From NCBI RefSeq assembly GCF_011057975.1, contig NZ_CP049109.1, positions 744,001-808,000 on the forward strand: a DNA stretch of 64,000 nt. The letters are read 5' to 3'. Below are positions 7,054-15,759 of the stretch, in pieces. Under the pieces are notes generated by a model. It was not told the DNA's origin and made no database searches. It saw only the letters and a program-made list of their open reading frames with translations. The position numbers and the translations under genes are program-made. Each line of letters starts with the position of its first letter. The stretch's first letter is position 1. The stretch comes from Sphingosinithalassobacter tenebrarum. GTDB taxonomy: Bacteria > Pseudomonadota > Alphaproteobacteria > Sphingomonadales > Sphingomonadaceae.

Positions 7054-9507
7054 ATGCACCAGTTCGCACGAACACTCTTCCACGCCACGGCGCTTGTCGC
7101 CCTGGCCAGCGCCGGGGCAACGCTCTCGGCTCAGCCGGCATCGGCGCAGACGGGCGCGCAAGTTCGGCTGAATATCCCCGCCGGGTCGCTGGGTTCGGCG
7201 ATCGCACGCCTGGGCAGGCAGGCAGGTGTCATGATTACAGTGGACCCCGATCTTGTGCGGGGCAAACGGACGCGTGGCCTGCGCGGCACCTATTCGGCGC
7301 GTCAGGGTCTTGATGCGTTGCTGCGTGGCAGCGGGCTTGTCGCGCGGCCGGACGGGAAGGGCGGCTATATTCTGGCTGCTGCGCCAGCGCCTCGGCCGGC
7401 AGCGCCGCAGACGTCCGAGGCTTGGTCCCCGGCGCCATCTGCGGCGACACCATCGGAGCGCAGGGCGCCGACGGAAATCATCGTAATCGGACAAAAGGTG
7501 GAGCGCACATTGCTCGACACGCAGGCCAGCGTGGCTGTGACAACGGCGCAGGACATCCGGGAAAGGGACCTCACCAGTTTCCGCGAAGCGTTCCGCACCA
7601 TGGGTAATGTCATGGACGGCGACTGGCTGGACACCGGCTTCATCATCCGCGGGGTCAATTCCGAGGGGTTGGTGTCGGGGGCGCCGCTCGCCGCGCTCTA
7701 TGTCGACGGTGCCGAGCAGTCCCGGATGGGAACCCGGCGCGGTGCCCGCGGACTGTGGGATGTGGAACAGGTGGAAGTGTATCGCGGCCCGCAATCCACT
7801 TTGACGGGCCGGGCCGCGATGGCTGGGGCCATTTATGTCAACACGCGCGACCCCGGCTATGACTTTGACGCCGCCGCCCGGCTGAGTGCCGGTGAGCTCG
7901 AAACCCGCGAAGCCGCTATCGCTCTTGGCGGTCCCTTGGTGGAGGATGTGGTGGCGGTTCGCTTCGCGGCCGAATATCAGCGGCGCGACAGCGAAGTGAA
8001 CTATCCCGATTTCGAGCAGTATGACCGCTATGGGAAGCTGGTCGAGGATGAATATTACCAGCTTCGCGGTAAAGTGCGGCTCGATCCGCTGCCCGGCCTG
8101 ACAGCCAATTTCTCACACGCCTACAGCTACGATTCCCCGGCCTATGACGATATTGGCGGGCCGGGTCTGGGCTGGGATTTCGCCGATCGGCGCGGCGACT
8201 TCAATGCGCCTTACTATCAGGAAGTGCGCAGCACGAAGAACCATTCGAGTGCGTCACGGATCACCTATGAGCTGTCGCCCGAGATCATTCTGTCGTCCAT
8301 CACCGCGCTGGTGAACACCCATTCCGATCGCGGATCGGTCAATGCCGGAACGGCCGGCGAGACGCTCGTAACGACCGGTGGCGAGAAGGACCGCGTATTC
8401 ACACAGGAGCTGCGCCTCAACTATGAAGGCGCCAGCGGCATTCGCGGCGTTGCGGGTCTCTATTACAATTTCTCGCGCACCCGCGCCGATCGGAACATAA
8501 CCACCCCGCGCGGCGCCACGACACGCACCGACGACAGCACGTTGCTCAATCGTGCCCGCAACTATGCGCTGTTCGGCGAAATCACGGTGCCCGTCGTCGA
8601 CAGGGTCAGTCTGGTCGCCGGGGGGCGCATCGACCATACGGATATGCTGCTCGTATCGCATCTGACGCGCAGCTACGCCGATAATTCGCAGCCCGTTTCC
8701 AATGTCGATTACGACGGAACGCGGGACGAGACCGAATTTCTGCCCAAGCTGGGCCTGGACGTGGCGCTGTCGCCGGAAACCAAGCTGGGCTTCGTCTTCC
8801 AACGCGGCTGGCGCCCCGGCGGCATCACGCGAGACAGCGACGGTGTCGTGATGACCTTCGGCCCCGAGAAGGCGACGACGTATGAAGGCTCGCTGCGGCA
8901 CGATCTGGGTCCGGCGGGGACCGTTGCGCTCAACATGTTTTATACCGACTGGACCGACCAGCAGATCCAGTTCGATACGGTGAATGCGGACGGCAGCCGG
9001 ACACGAATCGTCGCCAATGCGGGCAAGTCCCGTCTTTATGGTGGCGAACTGGAAGCGAAGCTGACCCCGCTTCCCGATGTTTCCGGCTTTCTGTCGGTTG
9101 GCTATGTGAACACGCGTTTCACCGATTTCCAGGCGGCCGATCTGGGGGACTTTACCGGCCTCTCATTTCCGCAGGCACCCGACTGGACGGTCGCCGCGGG
9201 CGTCGATTATCGTCCCCGGCAGGGCTTCTTTGCCGGTGCCGATGTCAAATATACCGGCACCTTTCTGGCGCGCGACATGCAGAACGCGCCGATCGACGAG
9301 CTTGGCGATTATCTGATCGCAAATATCCGTGTCGGCTACGCACTGCCCAATGTCTCCCTGATGGTGTTCGCGGAAAACCTGTTCGACAAGCAATACTACA
9401 CGTACTTCGACCGCACCGACTATGGATATGGCGGCGGCGAACAGGATTATTACGCCACTATGGGGCGCTCCCGCGTCATCGGAGTGACGTTGCAAGCACG
9501 GTACTGA
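7054..9507 (+). CDS. TonB-dependent transducer receptor with STN domain
   Basis: 817 aa. A Sec signal peptide of ~32 residues ends near ASA-Q. An STN signalling domain follows (~35-100; LNIPAGSLGSAIARLGRQAG), then a Pro/Ala-rich linker, the TonB-box region near TEIIVIGQKVE, the plug (~145-260) and a 22-strand barrel ending in an aromatic residue (LQARY). The STN domain and the preceding fecI/fecR pair mark it as a regulatory receptor that imports a ligand, probably a ferric siderophore, and signals its presence. AGAGG lies ahead of ATG 7054. The C-terminal AEN-LFDKQYYTYFDR segment is typical of the family. The ligand cannot be named. Confidence 0.93.
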   Translation: MHQFARTLFHATALVALASAGATLSAQPASAQTGAQVRLNIPAGSLGSAIARLGRQAGVMITVDPDLVRGKRTRGLRGTYSARQGLDALLRGSGLVARPDGKGGYILAAAPAPRPAAPQTSEAWSPAPSAATPSERRAPTEIIVIGQKVERTLLDTQASVAVTTAQDIRERDLTSFREAFRTMGNVMDGDWLDTGFIIRGVNSEGLVSGAPLAALYVDGAEQSRMGTRRGARGLWDVEQVEVYRGPQSTLTGRAAMAGAIYVNTRDPGYDFDAAARLSAGELETREAAIALGGPLVEDVVAVRFAAEYQRRDSEVNYPDFEQYDRYGKLVEDEYYQLRGKVRLDPLPGLTANFSHAYSYDSPAYDDIGGPGLGWDFADRRGDFNAPYYQEVRSTKNHSSASRITYELSPEIILSSITALVNTHSDRGSVNAGTAGETLVTTGGEKDRVFTQELRLNYEGASGIRGVAGLYYNFSRTRADRNITTPRGATTRTDDSTLLNRARNYALFGEITVPVVDRVSLVAGGRIDHTDMLLVSHLTRSYADNSQPVSNVDYDGTRDETEFLPKLGLDVALSPETKLGFVFQRGWRPGGITRDSDGVVMTFGPEKATTYEGSLRHDLGPAGTVALNMFYTDWTDQQIQFDTVNADGSRTRIVANAGKSRLYGGELEAKLTPLPDVSGFLSVGYVNTRFTDFQAADLGDFTGLSFPQAPDWTVAAGVDYRPRQGFFAGADVKYTGTFLARDMQNAPIDELGDYLIANIRVGYALPNVSLMVFAENLFDKQYYTYFDRTDYGYGGGEQDYYATMGRSRVIGVTLQARY

Positions 9508-10058
9508 TGCCGCCGCTTCCCGTCGCCTTGTCGGCGCTCGGCCTGACGGGCTGCGTCCTGGCGCTGCGGCTCGCATGGGCGCAGCCGCAGCGGCGGGCGC
9601 TATGGTTGTGCGCCGCGGCGATCGCATTATTCGCCACGGTGTTCTTCGCTCTGCAGGCGACAAGTGCGGAACTGGCAGTCGCAACGCTTTCGGTTGCCGT
9701 GTCCGTGCCGGCGCTCGGTTTTGTGGTCGCCAATGCGACGCGACGCCCGCGCGTCAGCCCCAAGGCGCGCGTTGCGGCGGTTGACGATCCGATGGCGTCG
9801 ACGCGGTTGGCCTTGCGCTGGGCGAGCGCAGGGCTGTGCGCGCCGATCACGGCTGCCGCGGCAGCCGCAGCCGCAGCGATCTGGCTTCCCGGCGGCCCGG
9901 ATCTGCGCATGATTTCGGCGATCCTGCTGTTCCCGCTGCTTTGGGCAGCCTTGGGAGGCTGGGCTCTCGGCAGCGCGAAACCTGCGCACCTGTCAGCCGC
10001 GATGGCGCTAGTCGCAGGGATTGTCGCCCTCGCCATAATTGCTCGGAACATCCAATGA
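9507..10058 (+). CDS. Small integral membrane protein of the siderophore operon
   Basis: 183 aa with about five hydrophobic helices and few charged residues apart from the central loop (residues ~78-105). ATG 9507 overlaps the receptor stop (TGATG), and its own stop overlaps the next ATG (ATGA), so it is translated as part of the receptor/PepSY operon. Position and topology recall the DUF3325/DUF3649-type membrane proteins found beside PepSY proteins in siderophore-receptor operons, but I cannot confirm the family by eye. A role in inner-membrane handling or reductive release of iron is an inference from context only. Confidence 0.75.
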   Translation: MPPLPVALSALGLTGCVLALRLAWAQPQRRALWLCAAAIALFATVFFALQATSAELAVATLSVAVSVPALGFVVANATRRPRVSPKARVAAVDDPMASTRLALRWASAGLCAPITAAAAAAAAAIWLPGGPDLRMISAILLFPLLWAALGGWALGSAKPAHLSAAMALVAGIVALAIIARNIQ

Positions 10059-11491
10059 ATGTTTCCCGCCTGATCGCCCAGTCCCTGCGGGCGCATTCGC
10101 TCTTGGGGCTGGTGCTGGGCGCGCTCATGTATCAGGTCTGCCTGACCGGCACCGTCAGCATGGTCGCGCCGGAGTGGAAACGCTGGGAACAGCCCGCCGC
10201 GCCGCGGGTCGCGGCAGGCGATGCGCGTGCTTTCGCGGCAGCGCTTGCGGCAGGTGTCGAGCAGGCAGGCGATCCGAACGCCACCGTAATGGTCTTTGGC
10301 CCGACAGACGATCTGCCGCGCATGCGCGTTCGCGTGCCCGGCGTGCTGGACAGCTGGACCGATCCCGAAGGGACGCCGGTGGCCCCGGCTGTCACCCCGT
10401 GGACGACCTTTCTCGTCAGCCTGCACGACAGCCTGCATCTGCCGTTTCCCTGGGGCCGTCTGCTGATCGCGATATCGGGCGTTGCGCTGCTGGGTGCGAT
10501 CGGAACGGGGGTTCTGGCCCATCGCCGGATATTCAAGGATGCCTTTCGGCTGCGCCTCGGCGGTTCGCGGCGGCTGGAGGCTGCCGACCTGCACAACCGG
10601 ATGAGCGTGTGGGCGCTGCCCTTCCATACCGCCATCGCGCTGACCGGCGCGGCGCTGGCGCTTGTCGCGATTGCCTGGCCGCTATTGGGGTCTCTCGAGA
10701 AGGATGCGGGCGAACTTTACGGCCCGCCCGCGGCGGCGGCTCCGCAGGTAGCGGAAACGCCGCCGGACATTGCCGCGATGATTGACGATGTCGAACGACG
10801 GACGGCGCCGGCAAAGGTGAACTTCCTGCTGGTGCAGCGTGCCGGCAGCCCGGACCCGGTTATCGAAATCGGCACGGACGCCCCCCGCGATCTCGCCAAT
10901 GGCGAAGCCTGGTATCCGACCGGGGACGGCAGCGATTTTGTCAAAAGCGGCTTCACCGACGGCAGTGCGGGCAAGCAGATACAGGCTGCGCTTTATCCGC
11001 TGCATGTCGGCAAATTCGGCGGGTTGCCCATGCGCCTGCTCTATGTGCTCCTGGGGCTCGCATTGTGCTGGATCACCGCCACCGGCATGACCATCTGGTT
11101 CGAACGGCGGCGATCAAAGGGACGGCACTCCGCCATTCTCGAACGGCTCTGGTGTGCGATATTGTGGGGCCAGCCGCTCGCGCTCGCCACATCGGCGCTG
11201 ATCGCGGCGATGGGCCTGATATCGCCCGCAGAGGCCTATGCCGGGATAACGCTCCTCACCTTGCTGGTCGCGGCCCCGCCACTCAAATTGCCGCGCCTCT
11301 CGATGGGATTGCGACTGCTCACCTTGACCGCGATTGCTGCGGCTTGCGCTATCCAACTCGCGGCGTTTGGCTGGACGGCGGCGGATCCGCTGGCCCGTTG
11401 GATGAACGTGTCTCTGCTGGCCGCATCCCTGATTATTTGTGCCGGATTGGTGTGGCAGCGGATCCGGTCGAAGTCTGTTTCGCCCGCGTAA
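10055..11491 (+). CDS. PepSY-associated transmembrane protein
   Basis: 478 aa. Membrane helices occur near residues 18-38, 130-152, 185-210, 318-340 and in a C-terminal cluster. The layout, with a short helix, a periplasmic PepSY-type segment (HDSLHLPFPWGRLL), a second helix and a repeat with conserved histidines (LHNRMSVWALPFHTAIAL), is that of PepSY_TM proteins encoded with siderophore receptors; several act as heme- or iron-dependent inner-membrane reductases. ATG 10055 overlaps the previous stop by 4 bases. It ends 15 bases before the convergent LysR gene. Confidence 0.87.
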   Translation: MNVSRLIAQSLRAHSLLGLVLGALMYQVCLTGTVSMVAPEWKRWEQPAAPRVAAGDARAFAAALAAGVEQAGDPNATVMVFGPTDDLPRMRVRVPGVLDSWTDPEGTPVAPAVTPWTTFLVSLHDSLHLPFPWGRLLIAISGVALLGAIGTGVLAHRRIFKDAFRLRLGGSRRLEAADLHNRMSVWALPFHTAIALTGAALALVAIAWPLLGSLEKDAGELYGPPAAAAPQVAETPPDIAAMIDDVERRTAPAKVNFLLVQRAGSPDPVIEIGTDAPRDLANGEAWYPTGDGSDFVKSGFTDGSAGKQIQAALYPLHVGKFGGLPMRLLYVLLGLALCWITATGMTIWFERRRSKGRHSAILERLWCAILWGQPLALATSALIAAMGLISPAEAYAGITLLTLLVAAPPLKLPRLSMGLRLLTLTAIAAACAIQLAAFGWTAADPLARWMNVSLLAASLIICAGLVWQRIRSKSVSPA

Positions 11492-11506
11492 AGCCAGCGC
11501 CGCCTG

Positions 11507-12370
11507 TCAGAACTGCGAAGACAGCATATCGGCGAAGGCGCGGACACGCGGCAGGATATCGGCGCGGCTGGGGAAGGTCAGCACCAGCCGGGTGGCGACA
11601 GCGGTCTTGTCTTCAAGACATGTCACGACCGTTCCGCTCTCAATCGCCTCTGCACACATCCCGGCGGGAAGGAGCGCAGTACCGCACCCGCTTAGTACCA
11701 GATCGCGAAGCAGAGCCAGATTGTCGGCAGTCACTTCTGCCGGTGGAAGCTGTTCGTTCCCCAGAACGGTGCTTTCCAGAAATTTTCGCAGATCGGATGC
11801 GGGGGAGAGAAACCGGTCGATCTCGCCGATGGATCGGGGCACGCCCGTATCGCCGACGCGGTCGCGGCTGACGCAGAACCGCCAGTGAATATTCTGAAGC
11901 GGGCGCTCCACTCTGTCCTGGTTCCCTCGATTGCCCATACGGACCGCCAGGTCGAAATTGTCATCGATCAGGTCTGCCGTGGTGCTGGACATCATGATCT
12001 GGAAGCGGACCGCGGGATGCATTTCCCGAAACTCCGTCACGGCCCCTGCCAGAAAGCTGGCGGGGAAGTCAGCCGGGGCCGCGATCCGTATCAGCCCGCG
12101 CAACTCTCCCGGACGCCCCCGAACATTCTCCAGCGCGGTGAGCAGGGTCTGAAGTCCGCTTGCCGACTGATCGAACAGCCTTTGCCCGTCATCGGTAAGT
12201 GCAAAGGATCGCGTGGAGCGCTTCATCAGCCGCGTGCCGAGTTCGGTTTCCAGCGTCTTGATGTGCAGGCTGACGGTCGATCGCGGCATTTCCAGCCGCT
12301 CCGCCGCAGCGGAAAAGCTGCCTGCGCGCACGACTTCCACGAATGTCATCACCGGATCGAGTCTGGGCAT
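11507..12370 (-). CDS. LysR-family transcriptional regulator
   Basis: 287 aa. The wHTH at residues 5-62 (MTFVEVVRAGSFSAAAERL, PRSTVSLHIKTLETELGTRL) is followed by the effector-binding domain. It resembles the CrgA/DmlR-like LTTR group. It is divergent from a cupin gene (start 12462), with a perfect TTCAG/CTGAA inverted repeat between them, so autoregulation and control of the cupin are likely. It converges on the siderophore operon but need not regulate it. Confidence 0.9.
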   Translation of the reverse strand: MPRLDPVMTFVEVVRAGSFSAAAERLEMPRSTVSLHIKTLETELGTRLMKRSTRSFALTDDGQRLFDQSASGLQTLLTALENVRGRPGELRGLIRIAAPADFPASFLAGAVTEFREMHPAVRFQIMMSSTTADLIDDNFDLAVRMGNRGNQDRVERPLQNIHWRFCVSRDRVGDTGVPRSIGEIDRFLSPASDLRKFLESTVLGNEQLPPAEVTADNLALLRDLVLSGCGTALLPAGMCAEAIESGTVVTCLEDKTAVATRLVLTFPSRADILPRVRAFADMLSSQF

Positions 12371-12372
12371 TA

Positions 12373-12386
12373 TTCAGAATCCTGAA
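12373..12386. promoter_or_regulatory. Inverted repeat TTCAG-N4-CTGAA, candidate LysR operator
   Basis: Perfect 5-base arms at 12373-12377 and 12382-12386 lie 3 bases upstream of the LysR start and 76 bases upstream of the cupin start. The position in the divergent promoter fits an LTTR site. The function is inferred. Confidence 0.45.
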
Positions 12387-12461
12387 CAATGATGGCAGGA
12401 TTTACTGCCTTACATGACCAGTTTCGGGTGTCTAGGTCAGGCTGGCAGAAAGGAATTCATC

Positions 12462-12926
12462 ATGACAGTCGATCGTGACGACACACCCTGCCGCAGCGGC
12501 CTTTTAACCTCTCAGGGCCAGGCCTGCTTCTCGGGGATCACGGCAGACAGCCTGCTTGGCGGCGGCGATGCGCCATGCACGGTGATGGCGATGACCGTTG
12601 AAACAGGGCTTGGCGCACCGGCGCATATCTCTTTCGACGAGGATAAAGTCTTCCACGTCACTGACGGCGCGTTGCTGTTCCTGATCGGCGAAGACCGGGT
12701 GCGCGGGGAAGCGGGCGACCATATCCTTGTGACGAAAGGAGTGACGCACGGTTTTTCAGCACTTGGCGAAGGTCCGGCCCGAATGACGCTGGTGTCGACA
12801 CCGAGCCGCCATGATGGCTTCTTTCGCGCGCTGTCCGACCTTTCCGTGCCGCACGACCCCGGCGAAGTGGCGGCAGTCTGTGAACGATTCCATCAGGCAA
12901 TTGTCGGGCCGGTGGTGCAACCCTGA
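12462..12926 (+). CDS. Cupin-domain protein
   Basis: 154 aa. The central part forms a single cupin barrel: motif 1 resembles HISFDEDKVFHVTDGALLF, motif 2 resembles GDHILVTKGVTHGFSALG. The histidine/glutamate set is partial (HISFDED rather than HxHxxxE), so metal binding is uncertain. An AAGGA ribosome site at 12450-12454 supports ATG 12462 over an upstream start at 12414. Cupins of this size bind small molecules or act as isomerases and dioxygenases; the role is unknown. It is probably controlled by the divergent LysR gene. Confidence 0.82.
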   Translation: MTVDRDDTPCRSGLLTSQGQACFSGITADSLLGGGDAPCTVMAMTVETGLGAPAHISFDEDKVFHVTDGALLFLIGEDRVRGEAGDHILVTKGVTHGFSALGEGPARMTLVSTPSRHDGFFRALSDLSVPHDPGEVAAVCERFHQAIVGPVVQP

Positions 12927-12970
12927 TCCACCATCGCCGCACGCTTCGACCTTGATTTTGTGGATCAAGG
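12924..12970 (+). other. Two mutually exclusive hairpins after the cupin gene
   Basis: TGATCCAC at 12924-12931 can pair perfectly with GTGGATCA at 12960-12967. Alternatively CCTTGAT at 12950-12956 can pair with ATCAAGG at 12964-12970. The right arms overlap, so only one can form at a time. No T-run follows, so this is at best a weak terminator. Confidence 0.3.
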
Positions 12971-13022
12971 GGAATTCCTCAGCGAACCTTCCGCAGCTGC
13001 TTTCCTGCAATCGCCGAAGCGG

Positions 13023-13052
13023 AAAAGCCGCCAAGAGACCGCTGGTCTGGCG
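13023..13052 (-). terminator. Probable intrinsic terminator for trmB
   Basis: Read on the minus strand, a stem of CGCC plus AGACC, with the 3-base loop AGC and a small bulge, is followed by GCTTTTCC. It lies 41 bases beyond the trmB stop codon in the direction of transcription. The short T-run makes it a moderate candidate. Confidence 0.45.
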
Positions 13053-13092
13053 CAGCAAGGATCAGAAAAGAGCTATACAAATCAACGCTATA

Positions 13093-13779
13093 CTACGACT
13101 CGGCGCGCTTCCAGCGGAAATACCACACCTCATGCCCCTTGCGGCGCGCCTTGCGTTCGTAGCGCGTCTCCGGCCAGTCGGCGGGGCGATTGAGGAAGTC
13201 GCCCGCGCTTTCCGCCTGCCAGGCGAAATCGCGGCGCGCGTTCATGATCATCATCGACCAGCGGCAATAAGTGGGATCGTCGGTGCCGAGGCGGAATTCG
13301 CCGCCGGGCTTCAGCTTCGCCGCGATGATGTCCATCGGGCCGTGGTTCATCATCCGGCGCTTGGCGTGGCGCGCCTTGGGCCAGGGGTCGGGGTGGAGCA
13401 GATAGACGCGCTCCATGCTCGCATCGGGAAAGCGTTCGAGCACTTCCAGCGCGTCGCCCATATGGATGCGGACATTGGCGAGATTCTCTTCGCGGACATG
13501 GCCGAGCGCGCCGACGACGCCGTTGAGGAACGGCTCGCAGCCGATGAAGCCGTGGTCCGGCCGCATCGCCGCCTGCCCGGCGAGATGCTCGCCCGAGCCG
13601 AAGCCGATTTCGAATTCGAGCGGGCGCGCGTCGCCGAACAGGGTCTGCGCGTCGAGCGGCCCTTCTTCGGGCACGCTGACCTGCGGCAGCAGTTCCTCGA
13701 CAAGCGCGGCCTGGCCCGCGCGCAGCTTATGCCCCTGACGGCGACCGTAGAGGCGGCGAATGGTGGTAGGATCGGACAC
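13093..13779 (-). CDS. trmB: tRNA (guanine-N7-)-methyltransferase
   Basis: 228 aa, standard for TrmB, which methylates G46 in the variable loop of tRNAs using S-adenosylmethionine. The SAM-binding motif EIGFGSGEHL is at ~55-64. The family signature HPDPWPKARHAKRRMMN lies at ~125-141, and the C-terminal ETRYERKARRKGHEVW at ~205-220 binds tRNA. It belongs to the conserved lnt-metK-trmB end of the cluster on this strand, but three other genes lie between it and metK. Confidence 0.96.
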   Translation of the reverse strand: MSDPTTIRRLYGRRQGHKLRAGQAALVEELLPQVSVPEEGPLDAQTLFGDARPLEFEIGFGSGEHLAGQAAMRPDHGFIGCEPFLNGVVGALGHVREENLANVRIHMGDALEVLERFPDASMERVYLLHPDPWPKARHAKRRMMNHGPMDIIAAKLKPGGEFRLGTDDPTYCRWSMMIMNARRDFAWQAESAGDFLNRPADWPETRYERKARRKGHEVWYFRWKRAES

Positions 13780-13820
13780 GGCGCGCCTGTTAGCGCGCGC
13801 GGCGGCTTCGCGAAAGCGGG

Positions 13821-14585
13821 TCAGCCCGAAAAGGGGCGCGGCAGGCGGCCGACGGCGGGCCGGGCGATATGATAGCCCTGCTGATAGCGTATGCCGAGCG
13901 AGCGCAGCTTGTCCGAATCGCTGCGGTTTTCGACGCCTTCGGCCACCAGCCTTATACCGAGGCGATGCGTGACGGTTGCGATCTTCTCGACGATCAGCCG
14001 GCGCGACCAGCTGCTCGAAAGATTGCGCACCAGCTGGGGATTGAGCTTGATCATATCGGGCGTGAAGCGTCCGAGCAGACCGAGGCCGTCGGCATGCGAA
14101 TCGAAATCGTCGAACGACGTCATCATTCCCATGCGGCGATAGGCGGAGATGGTATCTGCCATGCGCGAACTGTCGAGCCGGTCAAGGCCGCTGAATTCGA
14201 AGATCAGCCGTTCGGGCGGCAGCCCGGTTTCCTTCGCCGCCTCCAGTGTTGCTTCGCTGTCCGCCATCGGATCGGAAATCACATCGGGCATGAAATTTAT
14301 CGCAAGGCGCGCGCTGGTGGCGCCGATCCCGGCCTTTACGGCCTCGCGGATCGCAGTCACGCGGCATTTCTGATCGAAAGCATAGCGTTGTTCTGGCGTC
14401 ACGGCGGCGAGAATCGCTTCGGCGCCTTCGCCCGTCGGACCGCGCACCAGCGCCTCATAGGCGAAGATGCCTCCGCCGACGACATCGACGATCGGCTGAA
14501 ACGCCATCGCCAGATCAAAGTCCGGCGCATATGCCTGGGGGCAGATGGGCTCGGCCTGCAATGCGCAACTCCTTCGGCTTCTCAT
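13821..14585 (-). CDS. EAL-domain protein, probable cyclic-di-GMP phosphodiesterase
   Basis: 254 aa, almost entirely one EAL domain with no obvious sensory domain or membrane helix. Catalytic motifs look largely intact: E44-A-L-V-R-G, NFMPD, an acidic FEFSG strand, the metal-binding pair in SFDDF, MIKLNP, AEGVEN, and QGYHIARP. The usual loop-6 DDFGTGYS is changed to DDFDSHAD, a loop linked to activity, so function should be tested. It would linearise c-di-GMP in the cytoplasm and promote motility over biofilm. A degenerate EAL paralogue is immediately upstream on the same strand (73-base gap). Confidence 0.88.
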   Translation of the reverse strand: MRSRRSCALQAEPICPQAYAPDFDLAMAFQPIVDVVGGGIFAYEALVRGPTGEGAEAILAAVTPEQRYAFDQKCRVTAIREAVKAGIGATSARLAINFMPDVISDPMADSEATLEAAKETGLPPERLIFEFSGLDRLDSSRMADTISAYRRMGMMTSFDDFDSHADGLGLLGRFTPDMIKLNPQLVRNLSSSWSRRLIVEKIATVTHRLGIRLVAEGVENRSDSDKLRSLGIRYQQGYHIARPAVGRLPRPFSG

Positions 14586-14658
14586 GATGCATTAATCATA
14601 GAGGGATTCGCGGAAGGGGAGTCGCCCCAGGCGCGGATTCATCCCTCGTCGCGCGGCT

Positions 14659-15504
14659 TCAGGCCGGGAGCGGCATTCTGAGCGGCTCGGCGGCGGGCAC
14701 GGCGTGGCCAGCCGCACGGTGATGATGCTGCAGCCGGCGATGCGCGGCACCGATCTCGCGACGGACGAGCGCGGCATTGGCGCGGCGCGGGGTGACCGCG
14801 CGGCCAAGCCCGAAGGCGGGTTCGTCGCACAGCAGCGGCTGCGCGAAGCGCGCGCTCGCCGGGGCGATCCAGTCGCCCGCGACATGGCGGATACCGGCGG
14901 CGTGCAGCGCGGCAAGCTCGGCGGGGGTCTGGATCCCGGGCGCGACTACCGACACGCCGATCCGCGCCGCAAGGCGGACGACGCCGTCGAGGATGCCGCG
15001 GCGCGCCCCGCTCGTCTCGATGCGGCGGACCAGCGCGGGATCGAGCAGCACGAAGCGCGGCGTGACGCGAGCGAGCAGCCGAATGGCTTCGGGCGCGGCG
15101 GCGAACCCTTCGAGCGCGACGGCGATGCCGCGGCGTTCGCACCCCGCGACCAGCTGCGCGGCGCCCTCGTCGCCGGTATCGATCGCCACGATCAGCGCGT
15201 CGCTCGGCAGCTGATGGACCAGCGCGGCGCGGAACACGGCGTGGAGCAGTTTCTCTGGAGTATCGCCCCGCCCGGCGAGCGGCAGGAGCAGCGGGGCTTC
15301 GGCACCGGCGAGTCCCGCTGCGGCCGCCGCGTTCACCGCCGCTTCGGCGACATGCGCCTCGGTGATCGCGTTGCCGCCCGCGGGGCAGCGGAGCACCAGC
15401 CGATGCGCCGCCGGCTGGGCGGTTTCGGCGTCGACGATCGGCTGGAAGGCAAAGCAGGCGCGGTCGGTGTCGGGGCGCGAAGTCGAGTAAGCGTACATGG
15501 GCAA
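14659..15504 (-). CDS. Degenerate EAL-domain protein, probably catalytically dead
   Basis: 281 aa. The frame keeps the EAL fold pattern (ACFAFQPIVDAETAQP at the start; ALEGFAAAPEAIRLLARVTP and the final GIRHVAGDWIAPA strand), but the catalytic residues are gone: EAL-x-R is replaced by HRLVLR, the Asn motif by LLPLAG, DDFG by LEGFAAA, the Lys strand by FVLLDPAL, and the EGVE glutamates by APGIQT. It is very alanine-rich. Such proteins act as c-di-GMP sensors or as protein-binding regulators. The upstream GGAGGAG gives a strong ribosome site for ATG 15504. It is probably cotranscribed with the intact EAL gene downstream. Confidence 0.8.
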   Translation of the reverse strand: MPMYAYSTSRPDTDRACFAFQPIVDAETAQPAAHRLVLRCPAGGNAITEAHVAEAAVNAAAAAGLAGAEAPLLLPLAGRGDTPEKLLHAVFRAALVHQLPSDALIVAIDTGDEGAAQLVAGCERRGIAVALEGFAAAPEAIRLLARVTPRFVLLDPALVRRIETSGARRGILDGVVRLAARIGVSVVAPGIQTPAELAALHAAGIRHVAGDWIAPASARFAQPLLCDEPAFGLGRAVTPRRANAALVRREIGAAHRRLQHHHRAAGHAVPAAEPLRMPLPA

Positions 15505-15512
15505 CTCCTCCT

Positions 15513-15536
15513 GTTAACGCTTTGATAAGGGTTAAC
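15513..15536. promoter_or_regulatory. Two GTTAAC sites before the EAL pair
   Basis: The self-complementary hexamer GTTAAC occurs at 15513-15518 and 15531-15536, 18 bases apart start to start, immediately upstream of the EAL operon ribosome site. With flanking CC/GG it forms an inverted repeat. A dimeric regulator could bind here; this is inferred. Confidence 0.3.
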
Positions 15537-15759
15537 GGGAGCGATTCGGAACTACGGGCGGACTCCTATTGGGTTCTTCCGCATACGGGGAATCCCAGGG
15601 CCCGATTGCCCGCCGACGCGCTTTGTCGCGCGAATCCGTGCGTTGGTTGGCGCGGATCGCGGGACGTGAGGAAAGCGAGCGTTTCTCGGTTTCCGGCAAG
15701 GCCTGCGACGTTCCCGTTTCATTCCGTCGCGTGATGGCGGAGCGGTGGGCGATCGGGAG

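Noticed and set aside
12414..12461. Upstream start for the cupin gene
   Set aside because: The AAGGA site is placed correctly for ATG 12462, not for 12414, and the added residues do not belong to the fold.
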